64,000 nt of DNA from an uncultured Oscillospiraceae bacterium (GCA_900555015.1 USJL01000003.1:61517-125516), one strand, 5' to 3'. Positions 25,703-32,399 are shown, counted from the stretch's first letter. Program-made: numbers and translations. The notes: generated from the letters alone by a model not told the origin.

Positions 25703-27243
25703 AAGTCTTTTATATAGCTTTCTTTTTTATAATTTGATTTACCGTTGCATTTGCAGTTTTCAAATTTAATGTTTTCAGCGTGGCGAATAAACAAAAAGTA
25801 ACTTGGTAAATTGCGAAATCTGTTGCACTCAGGGTATTCTTTTGCGTATTCGGGAATAAAAAGTCTTTTATCTATTGTGTGTTTTCTGGTTGTGCAGTTT
25901 ATTTCAATGTTTTTAAAGCAAATATTTTTAACTCTTTTCGTTATGCCTTTTTGTTTAAAACCGCAAATCATTATGGGCGCTTCAGTATCAAATGCTTTAA
26001 TGTTTTCAAATTGCAAATCGTGTATTTCACTTTTAAAGTTAAATCTGTTTTTATCGGCAGAAACGCCTTTTTCGGCTTTTTGACCGTACTCAATGGCGTT
26101 GGCGCTTTGCTCTGTAACCTCTGCCGCTCTGTTTCTGTTTCCAAGTCTTATAAATATTGGGCATGAACAGTTGTAAATTTCAATATTTTTTGCAAACACA
26201 TTATAAATTTCAGAACCGTCTACTGCTTCAATCGCAAGTCCGGAAACCGTGTAAGGGTATAAATCGGGTAAAAGGAATTTGCAGTTTTCAATTTTAACAT
26301 CGCTGATATTAAATGTAGTTTCAGTTCCTATTTTAATTGAATTCGTTCTTGAAATTATTTCACAGTCGTTTATATTAATGTTTTTCATTTCATCTTTACA
26401 GCCAAGCCAAATTGCATTTTTTATAACAATTCCGTCGTCTGCAGTTGAAATAAAACAGTGATTTATGTTAATGTTGCTGCTGCCGCAAATATCTATTCCG
26501 TCTGCGTTTGCAACATTTCTGTTGTTGTTAATTACAAAATTATTAAAATTAATATTGTTGCAGTTATCGGTTCTGAAACTCCATGAAGCGCTGTTTTCAA
26601 TAATAATGTTGTTTACGTTAATGTTTTGGCAGTTCTTTAAAATAACAGGCGAACCGTACTTGCTTTTGTGGGCAAATCTAAGTTGCTTTCTGTAATCTTG
26701 GCGCAATTCAATCATGTCTATGTACTCGGCAGGTTGCGTTTGATTTTTATTGAAAACAGGTTTTAAGCCAAAAAAATTGCCGTTGCCTTTGATTTTACCT
26801 CCACCGGTGAACGTAATGTTTTCAGCGCCGTTTGCAAAAATTAATGCTTTGTTTGGGTATCCTTTTCCGTTTTCTTTTGCAATAATTGCCGAATCGCTTG
26901 CAATAAAAACGGTTACATTGCTTTTCAGTAAAATTTCACTGCTTGTAAAATCTCCGCCGATTATTAAAACGGTGCCGCTTGTTTTTTCGGCTGCGCTTAT
27001 TGCCTCATTAATAGGCTTTGCGTTGTCAAATTCTTTGTTGTTTGCAACAGCACCAAAATCGTTAATGTTAAATGTGTTCTCGCCGGGTATTTCAATTTTG
27101 TTTACGTATTTTTCAATAGGGCAGTATGAAGAAAAGTCAAATTCTCTTACTTTTGTGTAAGGTTCACCGTCTGTAACTCTTGTGTCCTTCCAAAATAATA
27201 AAGTTTTAAGTTTGTCAAATGCGTTTCTTTTTAATTTGCCCAT
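25693..27243 (-). CDS. Glycoside hydrolase family 28 (polygalacturonase-like) protein
   Basis: Right-handed parallel beta-helix enzyme cleaving or trimming pectic galacturonans. In 516 residues the N-terminal FNINDFGAVANN block begins the helix, and the catalytic strand motifs appear as NADGIDICGS and ISTADDGIVIKN (three conserved aspartates), followed by NSIKIGTET. There is no signal peptide, so it probably acts on imported oligogalacturonides. Repeated Asn-rich strands (NININHCF and similar) mark the coils. Monocistronic. Confidence 0.9.
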   Translation of the reverse strand: MGKLKRNAFDKLKTLLFWKDTRVTDGEPYTKVREFDFSSYCPIEKYVNKIEIPGENTFNINDFGAVANNKEFDNAKPINEAISAAEKTSGTVLIIGGDFTSSEILLKSNVTVFIASDSAIIAKENGKGYPNKALIFANGAENITFTGGGKIKGNGNFFGLKPVFNKNQTQPAEYIDMIELRQDYRKQLRFAHKSKYGSPVILKNCQNINVNNIIIENSASWSFRTDNCNNINFNNFVINNNRNVANADGIDICGSSNININHCFISTADDGIVIKNAIWLGCKDEMKNININDCEIISRTNSIKIGTETTFNISDVKIENCKFLLPDLYPYTVSGLAIEAVDGSEIYNVFAKNIEIYNCSCPIFIRLGNRNRAAEVTEQSANAIEYGQKAEKGVSADKNRFNFKSEIHDLQFENIKAFDTEAPIMICGFKQKGITKRVKNICFKNIEINCTTRKHTIDKRLFIPEYAKEYPECNRFRNLPSYFLFIRHAENIKFENCKCNGKSNYKKESYIKDLKP

Positions 27244-27305
27244 ATTTGCCTCACAAACATTTTTGTTTTATTATAATGTTAATGCTTTTTTTATTCAAGG
27301 TTTGT

Positions 27306-27334
27306 TTGATAATTTGTTGTGTTAATGTTATAAT
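27306..27334 (+). promoter_or_regulatory. Promoter of pncC
   Basis: -35 TTGATA (27306-27311), 17-base spacer, perfect -10 TATAAT (27329-27334). Confidence 0.65.
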
Positions 27335-27397
27335 ATGTAAGTAAATGTTATAAAAAATAAGCAGTAAAAAGCGATTTTATATTGTTAAGGTGATGTT

Positions 27398-27865
27398 ATG
27401 GAACTTGCACAAAAAACAGTTCAAAAGTTAATAGATAAAAAATATCATATTTCTTTTGCAGAAAGTTGCACAGGCGGCTTGTGTTGCGCAACGCTTGTGG
27501 GAATTGCAGATGCTTCAAGAGTTTTGGACGTTTCTTTAACTACTTATGCCAATGAGGCTAAAATAAAACACCTTGGTGTTGAGGAAAAAATAATAAATGA
27601 ATTTGGCGTTGTATCGGAAGAAGTGGCAGCTCAAATGTGCGCAGGCGTTGCAAAATTTGCCGGATCACAGGTGGGGGTTGGAGTAACCGGCGTTGCGGGA
27701 CCGGGCGGCGGAACGGCAAAAAAGCCTGTTGGTATGGTGTGCTTTGGTTTTTATGTAAACGGCAAAATTGAAACTTATACAAAGCAGTTTGGTGCATTGG
27801 GCAGAAATAATGTCAGAAATGCTTCCGTCAAGTTTGTGTTTCAAAAGCTAAATGAGTTGTTGTAA
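27398..27865 (+). CDS. pncC: CinA C-terminal domain protein (NMN amidohydrolase)
   Basis: Deamidates nicotinamide mononucleotide to nicotinate mononucleotide in NAD salvage. The 155-residue single-domain protein has the family blocks FAESCTGGL (20-28), TTYANEAK, and the glycine-rich VTGVAGPGGGTAKKPVG near residue 100. The N-terminal CinA domain is absent, as in the common PncC form. AAGGTGAT precedes the ATG; a good promoter lies 64 bases upstream. Confidence 0.92.
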   Translation: MELAQKTVQKLIDKKYHISFAESCTGGLCCATLVGIADASRVLDVSLTTYANEAKIKHLGVEEKIINEFGVVSEEVAAQMCAGVAKFAGSQVGVGVTGVAGPGGGTAKKPVGMVCFGFYVNGKIETYTKQFGALGRNNVRNASVKFVFQKLNELL

Positions 27866-27874
27866 AACATATTT

Positions 27875-27911
27875 AAAAAAGTGTTTAGTCTATTGACCAA
27901 AACGCTTTTTT
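27875..27911 (+). terminator. Terminator of pncC
   Basis: AAAAAAGTGTTTAGTC pairs with GACCAAAACGCTTTTTT across a four-base loop. The tRNA promoter's -35 lies inside its 3' arm. Confidence 0.75.
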
Positions 27912-27921
27912 GTTATATAAT
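27893..27921 (+). promoter_or_regulatory. Promoter of the tRNA-Thr region
   Basis: -35 TTGACC (27893-27898), 17-base spacer, -10 TATAAT (27916-27921), predicted start about five bases before the half tRNA. Confidence 0.75.
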
Positions 27922-27932
27922 ATCTTCACCTT

Positions 27933-27970
27933 GCTGATATGGCTCAGTTGGTAGAGCAGATCATTCGTAA
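27933..27970 (+). pseudogene. 5' half of a tRNA-Thr (ends at the anticodon loop)
   Basis: Acceptor 5' strand GCTGATA, the D arm GGCTCAGTTGGTAGAGC and an anticodon loop TTCGTAA (anticodon CGT) are present. After the last base of the loop the similarity to tRNA stops: no matching anticodon 3' strand, T arm or acceptor 3' strand follows. The D arm is identical to that of the intact tRNA-Thr 91 bases downstream, but the acceptor strand differs, so it is not a simple copy of that gene. Confidence 0.8.
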
Positions 27971-28023
27971 ATGGAAGGTTGTTCGCCTATTTAGACTCAA
28001 AGTAAGCGAAAAATCGAATAAAT

Positions 28024-28099
28024 GCTACTGTGGCTCAGTTGGTAGAGCAGCGCATTCGTAATGCGCAGGCCGTCGGTTCGAGTCCGACCAGTAGCTCCA
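28024..28099 (+). tRNA. tRNA-Thr (anticodon CGT)
   Basis: Complete 76-base cloverleaf: acceptor GCTACTG/CAGTAGC, D arm GCTCAGTTGGTAGAGC, anticodon stem GCGCA/TGCGC with loop TTCGTAA (CGT reads ACG), T arm GTCGG-TTCGAGT-CCGAC, discriminator T and encoded CCA. Confidence 0.96.
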
Positions 28100-28105
28100 A
28101 ATATT

Positions 28106-28142
28106 AAATACCCGCTTAACACCTTGTTTTGCGGGTATTTTC
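28106..28142 (+). terminator. Terminator of tRNA-Thr
   Basis: Perfect stem AAATACCCGC / GCGGGTATTT with a 15-base loop and T run. Confidence 0.85.
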
Positions 28143-28182
28143 TATGTTTTTAAGGCTATGCAAAACCGCATAAAATCATAAG

Positions 28183-28215
28183 GTAGGTAACAAGTAGGTA
28201 ACGAGTAGGTAACAA
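28183..28215 (+). repeat. Three tandem 11-bp repeats (arm-type site candidate)
   Basis: GTAGGTAACAA, GTAGGTAACGA, GTAGGTAACAA in immediate tandem between the tRNA end and the integrase gene: the usual place for integrase arm-binding sites. Confidence 0.8.
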
Positions 28216-28228
28216 ATATTTTTAAAGA

Positions 28229-28255
28229 AAAGGGCTGATAAAACATCAGCCCTTT
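28229..28255 (-). terminator. Terminator overlapping the integrase stop
   Basis: Perfect 11-bp stem AAAGGGCTGAT / ATCAGCCCTTT with a five-base loop that includes the integrase stop codon region. Confidence 0.75.
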
Positions 28256-29230
28256 ACATCTGTATGTATTCTATTTACTGCATCAATTTTTGTTTTCATA
28301 TACACATGGGTATATACTCTTTCTGTGAAGGATTGTGCAGATTTATGCACCACAATTTCTTTAATGACAGATGAATTAACATTATGAACCGTCATTTGAG
28401 TTATGCAAGTATGCCTTGCTTCGTGGGTGGTGTGTTTCATACCTAATGTATTAAGAACATTGGATTGCAACCTTCTATACCAATCATCAGTAAGCCTGCT
28501 ACCTTTTTCACTTGTGAAAACCCATTTAGAGGATGATTTATTTGTAAAGTATTTAAAGAAAGGTATAATAACATCCGCAATGGGTACAAGCCGTATACCT
28601 GATTTAGTTTTACTTTTGATTACTTCAAAATACTGTTCGTCAAGATGTAAATGCTGTTTTTCAAGATGAAGCAATTCGTTACATCTTACACCGGTATAAA
28701 TGTATATAAGTATAAGCTTAACAATATCATTATCGGTATGCTTCCAAAGAATATCTATTTCTTCATCGGAATAAGGAACTTTTTCATTTTTAGTTGCAGA
28801 CGGTGCCCCAACATCAAGCAAGACTGCTTTATTTTCTCTTATAATTTCAAAAAGCATGCAGTATTGATAAAGCTTGCTTGCAAGATTCTTCATTTCTCTG
28901 TTAGAAACATAACCGCTTGTATTATCGTTTATACAGCGCTGTAAATCGGCTATTTTGATGTTGATGAAAGGTTTGTTGTGTAATGTTGAATACTTCTTAT
29001 AGGCTGATTTGTAGCCTTTCTTTGCACTGTCGGATAATTTATCATAAGCATCTGATTCAATCCATTTCTTTTATGTCAGAATGGGCAATCAGCCAACTTA
29101 CGGGTACATTTCCATTTTCGTCTAAATGTTCATCTACAATAGTTGGTTTTACAGGTGGAATGGGTTGATTCGTAGTTGTTCGTTGCTCTTTACCCACCAA
29201 ATTTTTTAAAAAATTCTTTAAAATTCCCAT
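28246..29230 (-). pseudogene. Tyrosine integrase, broken by a +1 frameshift
   Basis: Site-specific recombinase of the element. The catalytic half keeps every expected residue: Arg in YTGVRCNELL, Lys in IKSKTKSG, HEARH, His in VVHKSAQS and the Tyr nucleophile in RVYTH. The core-binding domain (SAKKGYKSAYKKYSTLHN and on) is open in the same frame but has no start codon there. The first 57 codons lie in another frame from ATG 29230 and stop at 29057. Deleting one base from the AAA at 29067-29065 would join them (…SDIKE-WIESDAYDKL…), giving about 327 residues. A late internal ATG (28893) would give only the catalytic part. Probably inactive, unless the shift is a sequencing error. Confidence 0.82.
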
Positions 29231-29264
29231 AATTGTTGATTTTTCCTTTCCTATAAAATAGATG

Positions 29265-29501
29265 TGTAACCTTAAAAAATCGCACGGTTAAGCCATTTTT
29301 TAAGAAAAGGTTACAGATGTTACACATCTTTTCTATATATTTTAATTTTTAGGGATATATCAAAAATTCACTATGTAATTTTACAAATTATTGAAGAAAA
29401 GAAACATCTGTAACATCTGTAACAGAAGCCCGAAAAGCCGCATAAATACTACGCTTACAACGGTTACAGGTGTATCAAAAGATGTGTAACCGATGTGTAA
29501 C
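29265..29501. repeat. Field of eight TGTAAC/GTTACA repeats
   Basis: The 305 bases between the integrase and the HTH genes hold no gene. They contain TGTAAC at 29265, 29409, 29418, 29485 and 29496 and its complement GTTACA at 29310, 29319 and 29463, often extended to GATGTGTAACC or CATCTGTAAC. Pairs are spaced 9 or 11 bases apart, about one helical turn. They look like protein-binding iterons. Confidence 0.75.
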
Positions 29502-29535
29502 TTTAATAGGGTAGTTTCTTACATTTTTGATAAAT

Positions 29536-30189
29536 TTATTGATTCTTGTTTAAAAGAAATTGGTTAATCAAATTTTCTAAAAGTTCGCATTGATTATCGT
29601 CAAGATTTTTGACTAATTCAATGAGATTTCGTCTTTTGTCCAGTGCATCTTCAGCGGGTGCGATTGAATAGCCAAACTCTTCTTGTGTAAGTTTGTTTTT
29701 TAATCGTAAATTTTTAATTTGTTGGCCTACAGAATTTGTTTTAATATTACCGCATAAATTATCTAAACTTACATCAAAATAATCCGCAAGTAATTTTAAT
29801 GTTTCGTAGCTTGGTTTTCTTTGCCCGGATTCCCACATTCCGATAAGTGAACGCGATAAATTTAATTCTTCTGCAAGTTTGTCTTGCGAAAGGTTTTTAT
29901 ATTTTCTTAACATTTTTAAATTGTTTGAAAAATCATCTTTGCATGCTTCTTTTGAATTTTCGGTCTTGTCGGAATAGTGCGTTGATTCAACATCGTAACC
30001 CATTAACCAATCGACAGAAACATTTAAAACATTTGCAATTGCTTGTGTTCTGCGTTGTTTTGGTTCATACTTTCCTTTTTTATAGTTGGATATGGTTCCT
30101 TCATCGATGTTTAATTCTCTTGATAGCTGAGCTGCTGACATTCCTTTAGCTTGAAGTGCTTGTTGTAATCGTTCTGCGAAACTTGCCAT
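29536..30189 (-). CDS. Mosaic XRE-family regulator with two and a half HTH domains
   Basis: A 217-residue DNA-binding protein. HTH 1 (about 6-62, LSRELNIDEGTISNYKKGKYEP) is unlike the others. HTH 2 (about 88-143) is almost identical to that of the neighbouring CI-like repressor and shares 98 exact bases with it. A third HTH begins (VGQQIKNLRLKNKLTQEEFG, about 152-171) but breaks off into a helical C-terminal tail (ELVKNLDDNQCELLENLINQ). This looks like a product of recombination among paralogous repressor genes. It starts 16 bases after the CI-like gene and is probably in its operon. Confidence 0.8.
   Translation of the reverse strand: MASFAERLQQALQAKGMSAAQLSRELNIDEGTISNYKKGKYEPKQRRTQAIANVLNVSVDWLMGYDVESTHYSDKTENSKEACKDDFSNNLKMLRKYKNLSQDKLAEELNLSRSLIGMWESGQRKPSYETLKLLADYFDVSLDNLCGNIKTNSVGQQIKNLRLKNKLTQEEFGYSIAPAEDALDKRRNLIELVKNLDDNQCELLENLINQFLLNKNQ
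29825..29922 (+). repeat. 98-bp exact direct repeat, copy A
   Basis: Inside HTH 2 of the mosaic regulator; base-for-base identical to copy B at 30732-30829. Confidence 0.92.
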
Positions 30190-30205
30190 GTTTTAATACC
30201 CCAAA

Positions 30206-30859
30206 TTATAATACACTTGTGAAGCCTACGGCCTTACCGATAATACGAACTTTGTTCATTTCTTCATTAACATAAACGAACGGTGGGTATTTTGGATTTT
30301 CTGCCAGAAGAACGATTTTATCATCATATCTAAAGTAGCGCTTTAGTGTTGCTTCTGTTTCAAATTCACCGTCAACAAGGCAAGCTGCAATTTCACCGTT
30401 GTTAACTTCGTCTTGTTGTCTTATGTAAACAATATCACCATCATTGATTCGTGCATTTATCATGCTGTCGCCTTTGCAAAGCAAAGTGAAATCGCATTTG
30501 ATATCTTCCGGCACTTCATCATAATCATCAATATTTTCTTCAGCCAAGATTGGTTCGCCGCAAGCAATTACACCAAGTCTTGGTTTCTTATTTGTTTGGG
30601 GTAATGGTAATATGTTTGAAATTTTATTTAGTTTATTACCGTTATTAACATTTCTTCCTGATAGATCATCAAGCCTTACATTGAAAAAATCGGCAATCAA
30701 TTCCAATGTTTCATAGCTTGGCTTTCTTTGTCCGGATTCCCACATTCCGATAAGTGAACGCGATAAATTTAATTCTTCTGCAAGTTTGTCTTGCGAAAGG
30801 TTTTTATATTTTCTTAACATTTTTAAATTTTCAGAAAAATTATTTGTATATTTTATCAA
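30206..30859 (-). CDS. CI/LexA-like repressor with S24 self-cleavage domain
   Basis: Phage-type master repressor, 217 residues. The XRE helix-turn-helix (about 10-66) is followed by a linker and a LexA-like peptidase domain: cleavage site Cys100-Gly101 in VIACGEPI, nucleophile Ser132 (KGDSM) and general base Lys173 (ATLKRYF). RecA-stimulated self-cleavage on DNA damage is expected for the family. The start is taken as TTG 30859, seven bases after AGAGGG; a TTG at 30877 overlaps that site. The gene is transcribed leftward from a promoter containing operator O1. Confidence 0.88.
   Translation of the reverse strand: MIKYTNNFSENLKMLRKYKNLSQDKLAEELNLSRSLIGMWESGQRKPSYETLELIADFFNVRLDDLSGRNVNNGNKLNKISNILPLPQTNKKPRLGVIACGEPILAEENIDDYDEVPEDIKCDFTLLCKGDSMINARINDGDIVYIRQQDEVNNGEIAACLVDGEFETEATLKRYFRYDDKIVLLAENPKYPPFVYVNEEMNKVRIIGKAVGFTSVL
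30732..30829 (+). repeat. 98-bp exact direct repeat, copy B
   Basis: Inside the HTH of the CI-like repressor; identical to copy A at 29825-29922. Confidence 0.92.
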
Positions 30860-30886
30860 AACTTCGCCCTCTTTCAATGTAAATAT

Positions 30887-30915
30887 AATATATCACTAAA
30901 AGTGTTAAAAGTCAA
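30887..30915 (-). promoter_or_regulatory. Leftward repressor promoter
   Basis: On the minus strand, -35 TTGACT (30915-30910), 17-base spacer, -10 TATATT (30892-30887). Confidence 0.7.
30894..30904. promoter_or_regulatory. Operator O1 (CACT-AAA-AGTG)
   Basis: Inverted repeat within the spacer of the leftward repressor promoter. Confidence 0.7.
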
Positions 30916-30926
30916 CGATTTTTTGT

Positions 30927-30937
30927 CACTAAAAGTG
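30927..30937. promoter_or_regulatory. Operator O2 (CACT-AAA-AGTG)
   Basis: Same site as O1, abutting the -35 of the rightward promoter. Confidence 0.72.
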
Positions 30938-30966
30938 TTGACAAGTGCAAAAATGTGTGTTATAGT
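30938..30966 (+). promoter_or_regulatory. Rightward (Cro-side) promoter
   Basis: Consensus -35 TTGACA (30938-30943), 17-base spacer, -10 TATAGT (30961-30966); bracketed by O2 and O3. Confidence 0.75.
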
Positions 30967-30974
30967 ATATTTGT

Positions 30975-30985
30975 CACTTAGAGTG
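30975..30985. promoter_or_regulatory. Operator O3 (CACT-TAG-AGTG)
   Basis: Inverted repeat at the predicted start of rightward transcription. Confidence 0.7.
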
Positions 30986-31012
30986 AGCAGAAAAGGAAAG
31001 GCGGTGATTAAA

Positions 31013-31222
31013 GTGTTTGATATGTTTAAGGCGGGGCAAAAAATTAAATCTCTTAGAGAAAACTTAGGGTATAGTCCCGAAAAGGTGGCAAACGATATCG
31101 GAATAAGTACATCTTCGTATTGCAAGTATGAATCGGGGCTGCGAATTCCGCGCGATGAAATTAAAGAAAAAATCGCAAATTATTTCAATAGAAGCGTAGG
31201 GTTTATTTTTTTTAATTACTAA
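31013..31222 (+). CDS. Cro-like XRE regulator
   Basis: A 69-residue single helix-turn-helix protein (AGQKIKSLRENLGYSPEKVA, then NDIGISTSSYCKYESGLRIP) transcribed away from the CI-like repressor, the position of a Cro antagonist. GTG 31013 is preferred because GGCGG lies eight bases before it; GTG 31004 or ATG 31022 are possible. Its promoter is flanked by two operators that the CI-like protein and this protein probably compete for (inference). Confidence 0.8.
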   Translation: MFDMFKAGQKIKSLRENLGYSPEKVANDIGISTSSYCKYESGLRIPRDEIKEKIANYFNRSVGFIFFNY

Positions 31223-31225
31223 TGT

Positions 31226-31236
31226 CACTGAAAGTG
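31226..31236. promoter_or_regulatory. Operator O4 (CACT-GAA-AGTG)
   Basis: A fourth copy of the repressor site, four bases after the cro-like stop codon and ahead of the next small frame. Confidence 0.6.
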
Positions 31237-31275
31237 GAATATTAAAAAATCAATGAAAGGGAGTGAATAAGTTTT

Positions 31276-31431
31276 ATTTTTAAAATAGTTATTGTTTGGG
31301 TGATTTCAATTATTTGCTGTTTACTCATGAAAAAAATACAGCCTGAATGTTTCAGACTGTATGTAATATATGTGTTTATTGTATTGGTTGCTTTTACAAG
31401 TTTTGTATGTGTTCTTGTATTTTGGGAATGA
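31276..31431 (+). CDS. Possible small two-helix membrane protein
   Basis: An open frame of about 51 codons encodes two hydrophobic segments (IVIVWVISIICCLLM and VIYVFIVLVAFTSFVCVLVF) joined by KKIQPECFRL. AAAGGGAG lies upstream, but the frame has no ATG, GTG or TTG near it: ATT 31276 would be 13 bases away, and the first usual codon is GTG 31300. It overlaps the convergent gene by 38 bases. It could be a real peptide with an unusual start, or a 5'-damaged gene. Confidence 0.35.
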   Translation: MFKIVIVWVISIICCLLMKKIQPECFRLYVIYVFIVLVAFTSFVCVLVFWE

Positions 31432-31801
31432 GTTCTTCAAATGCAGAAAGTGCTTGTGGAACTTTTTCAGAGCGAATAGCATCATTGGCATTTTTCATCA
31501 ACATTTGTAAGTCGCTTGGTGCATATAAGAAAGCGGCAAGGTAGGCTTCATCATATTCCATTGCAGCACTGGTGATTGCAAATGCGCAACCGATATATTT
31601 TCCCGTTTTTCTTAAATAGTTTTCAAAGATTTCTTTTTGATATGAAGCAGTTTGACTATAGTGCTTTTCTTTAAGTTCTAACTTTTTCATATTTCTTTGA
31701 TGAACATTATTGATCACAGCGGTAAGAATAGGGGAAATAATAGCAGCTACCGCAATAATAGCAGAAATTGTAATTGACAAATCCCATTTTAATTCGTTCA
31801 T
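31394..31801 (-). CDS. Membrane-anchored hypothetical protein
   Basis: A 135-residue protein with one N-terminal membrane helix (about 9-30, ISAIIAVAAIISPILTAVI) followed by a charged, mostly helical cytoplasmic part (KKLELKEKHYSQ, YLRKTGKYIGCAFAITSAAMEYDEAYL). AAAGGAAG precedes the ATG. I do not recognise a family; such single-helix proteins are frequent cargo of Clostridial mobile elements. It is oriented against its neighbours, a possible morphon. Confidence 0.7.
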   Translation of the reverse strand: MNELKWDLSITISAIIAVAAIISPILTAVINNVHQRNMKKLELKEKHYSQTASYQKEIFENYLRKTGKYIGCAFAITSAAMEYDEAYLAAFLYAPSDLQMLMKNANDAIRSEKVPQALSAFEELIPKIQEHIQNL

Positions 31802-31880
31802 TTTATATACTTCCTTTCAAGGTGAGTATATCAAGTGTGGTTAAATTTGTCAAAAGGTTAATAGAAAGGAAGTGATGATA

Positions 31881-32105
31881 ATGGATATCAACAGTGTTAC
31901 TTATGAGAATACCGACACTTTGAAGGTTGAAGAAGCGGCAAAGCTTATGCACAAGAACCCTTCTTTCATTCGGTGTGGGTTGCAAAATAAGCGTTTTAAT
32001 TTCGGCTGTGCTGTTTTTCATAACGGCAGGTGGAATTATTACATAAACAAACAAAGGTTTCTTGAAGAAACAGGAATCAACGAAAATATGATTGGTTGGT
32101 TGTGA
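31881..32105 (+). CDS. Small HTH protein (excisionase/MerR-like)
   Basis: A 74-residue protein with the helix-turn-helix-17 layout: TLKVEEAAKLMHKNPSFIRCGLQ followed by the wing-like FNFGCAVFHNGRWNYYINKQRFLEETG. Small proteins like this serve as excisionases or as fragments of phage regulators. ATG 31881 lies eight bases after AAAGGAAG. It is followed two bases later by a very short frame, so an operon began here and has been cut. Confidence 0.72.
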   Translation: MDINSVTYENTDTLKVEEAAKLMHKNPSFIRCGLQNKRFNFGCAVFHNGRWNYYINKQRFLEETGINENMIGWL

Positions 32106-32107
32106 TT

Positions 32108-32203
32108 ATGGATACGGATTTGAAAAAAGAAACTGTAATTGTCAACAGCGTTGATGAGTTACAAGCCTTTTATAGCCGCTTTAATTTTTCTTTTCATATA
32201 TAA
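32108..32203 (+). pseudogene. Fragment of an element gene at the right boundary
   Basis: ATG two bases after the HTH stop opens a 31-codon frame (MDTDLKKETVIVNSVDELQA then FYSRFNFSFHI) and ends abruptly. The first part looks like the polar start of a larger protein, and composition turns AT-rich just after. It probably marks where the element was truncated. Confidence 0.45.
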
Positions 32204-32399
32204 ACCCTTTCTTAATGTGTTGTTTACTTATAATTATATATTAAATTTATTCGTTAAAAAATTTATAATACGGAACTTTAAATACAAAAATCGGAAATAA
32301 ATGCTGTTATCGGCAAATTTATTGCAACTTAACGGTATTTGGTGTATACTTGCTTTATTAATTGAAAAGTCGGAATTTTAATTATAGTAATAATTCCTC

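Larger units (their letters stand above)
28100..32203. mobile_element. Decayed integrative element beside tRNA-Thr
   Basis: From the tRNA 3' end to a truncated reading frame lies a block with phage/ICE-type content: tyrosine integrase pointing at the tRNA, arm-like repeats, a TGTAAC repeat field, a CI/Cro-like switch and small cargo genes. There is no portal, relaxase, replication or conjugation gene, and no second copy of the tRNA 3' end is seen before tcdA, so it is a remnant. The right edge is placed by the last frame fragment and is uncertain by some hundred bases. Confidence 0.7.

Noticed and set aside
25811..27160. Several plus-strand frames opposite the GH28 gene
   Set aside because: They mirror the Asn-rich beta-helix codons, lack start signals and show no family features; shadows of GH28.
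28183..28215. Tandem repeats as a CRISPR array
   Set aside because: Eleven-base units with no spacers and no cas genes anywhere in the window.
30902..31012. Longer N terminus for the Cro-like protein from GTG 30902
   Set aside because: It would begin inside the operator region and run through the promoter; homologous HTH proteins start near 31013.
32240..32270. ATTCGTTAA resembling the anticodon-loop bases of tRNA-Thr, as a possible attR
   Set aside because: Only a short imperfect match in very AT-rich DNA; no T-arm or acceptor sequence beside it.
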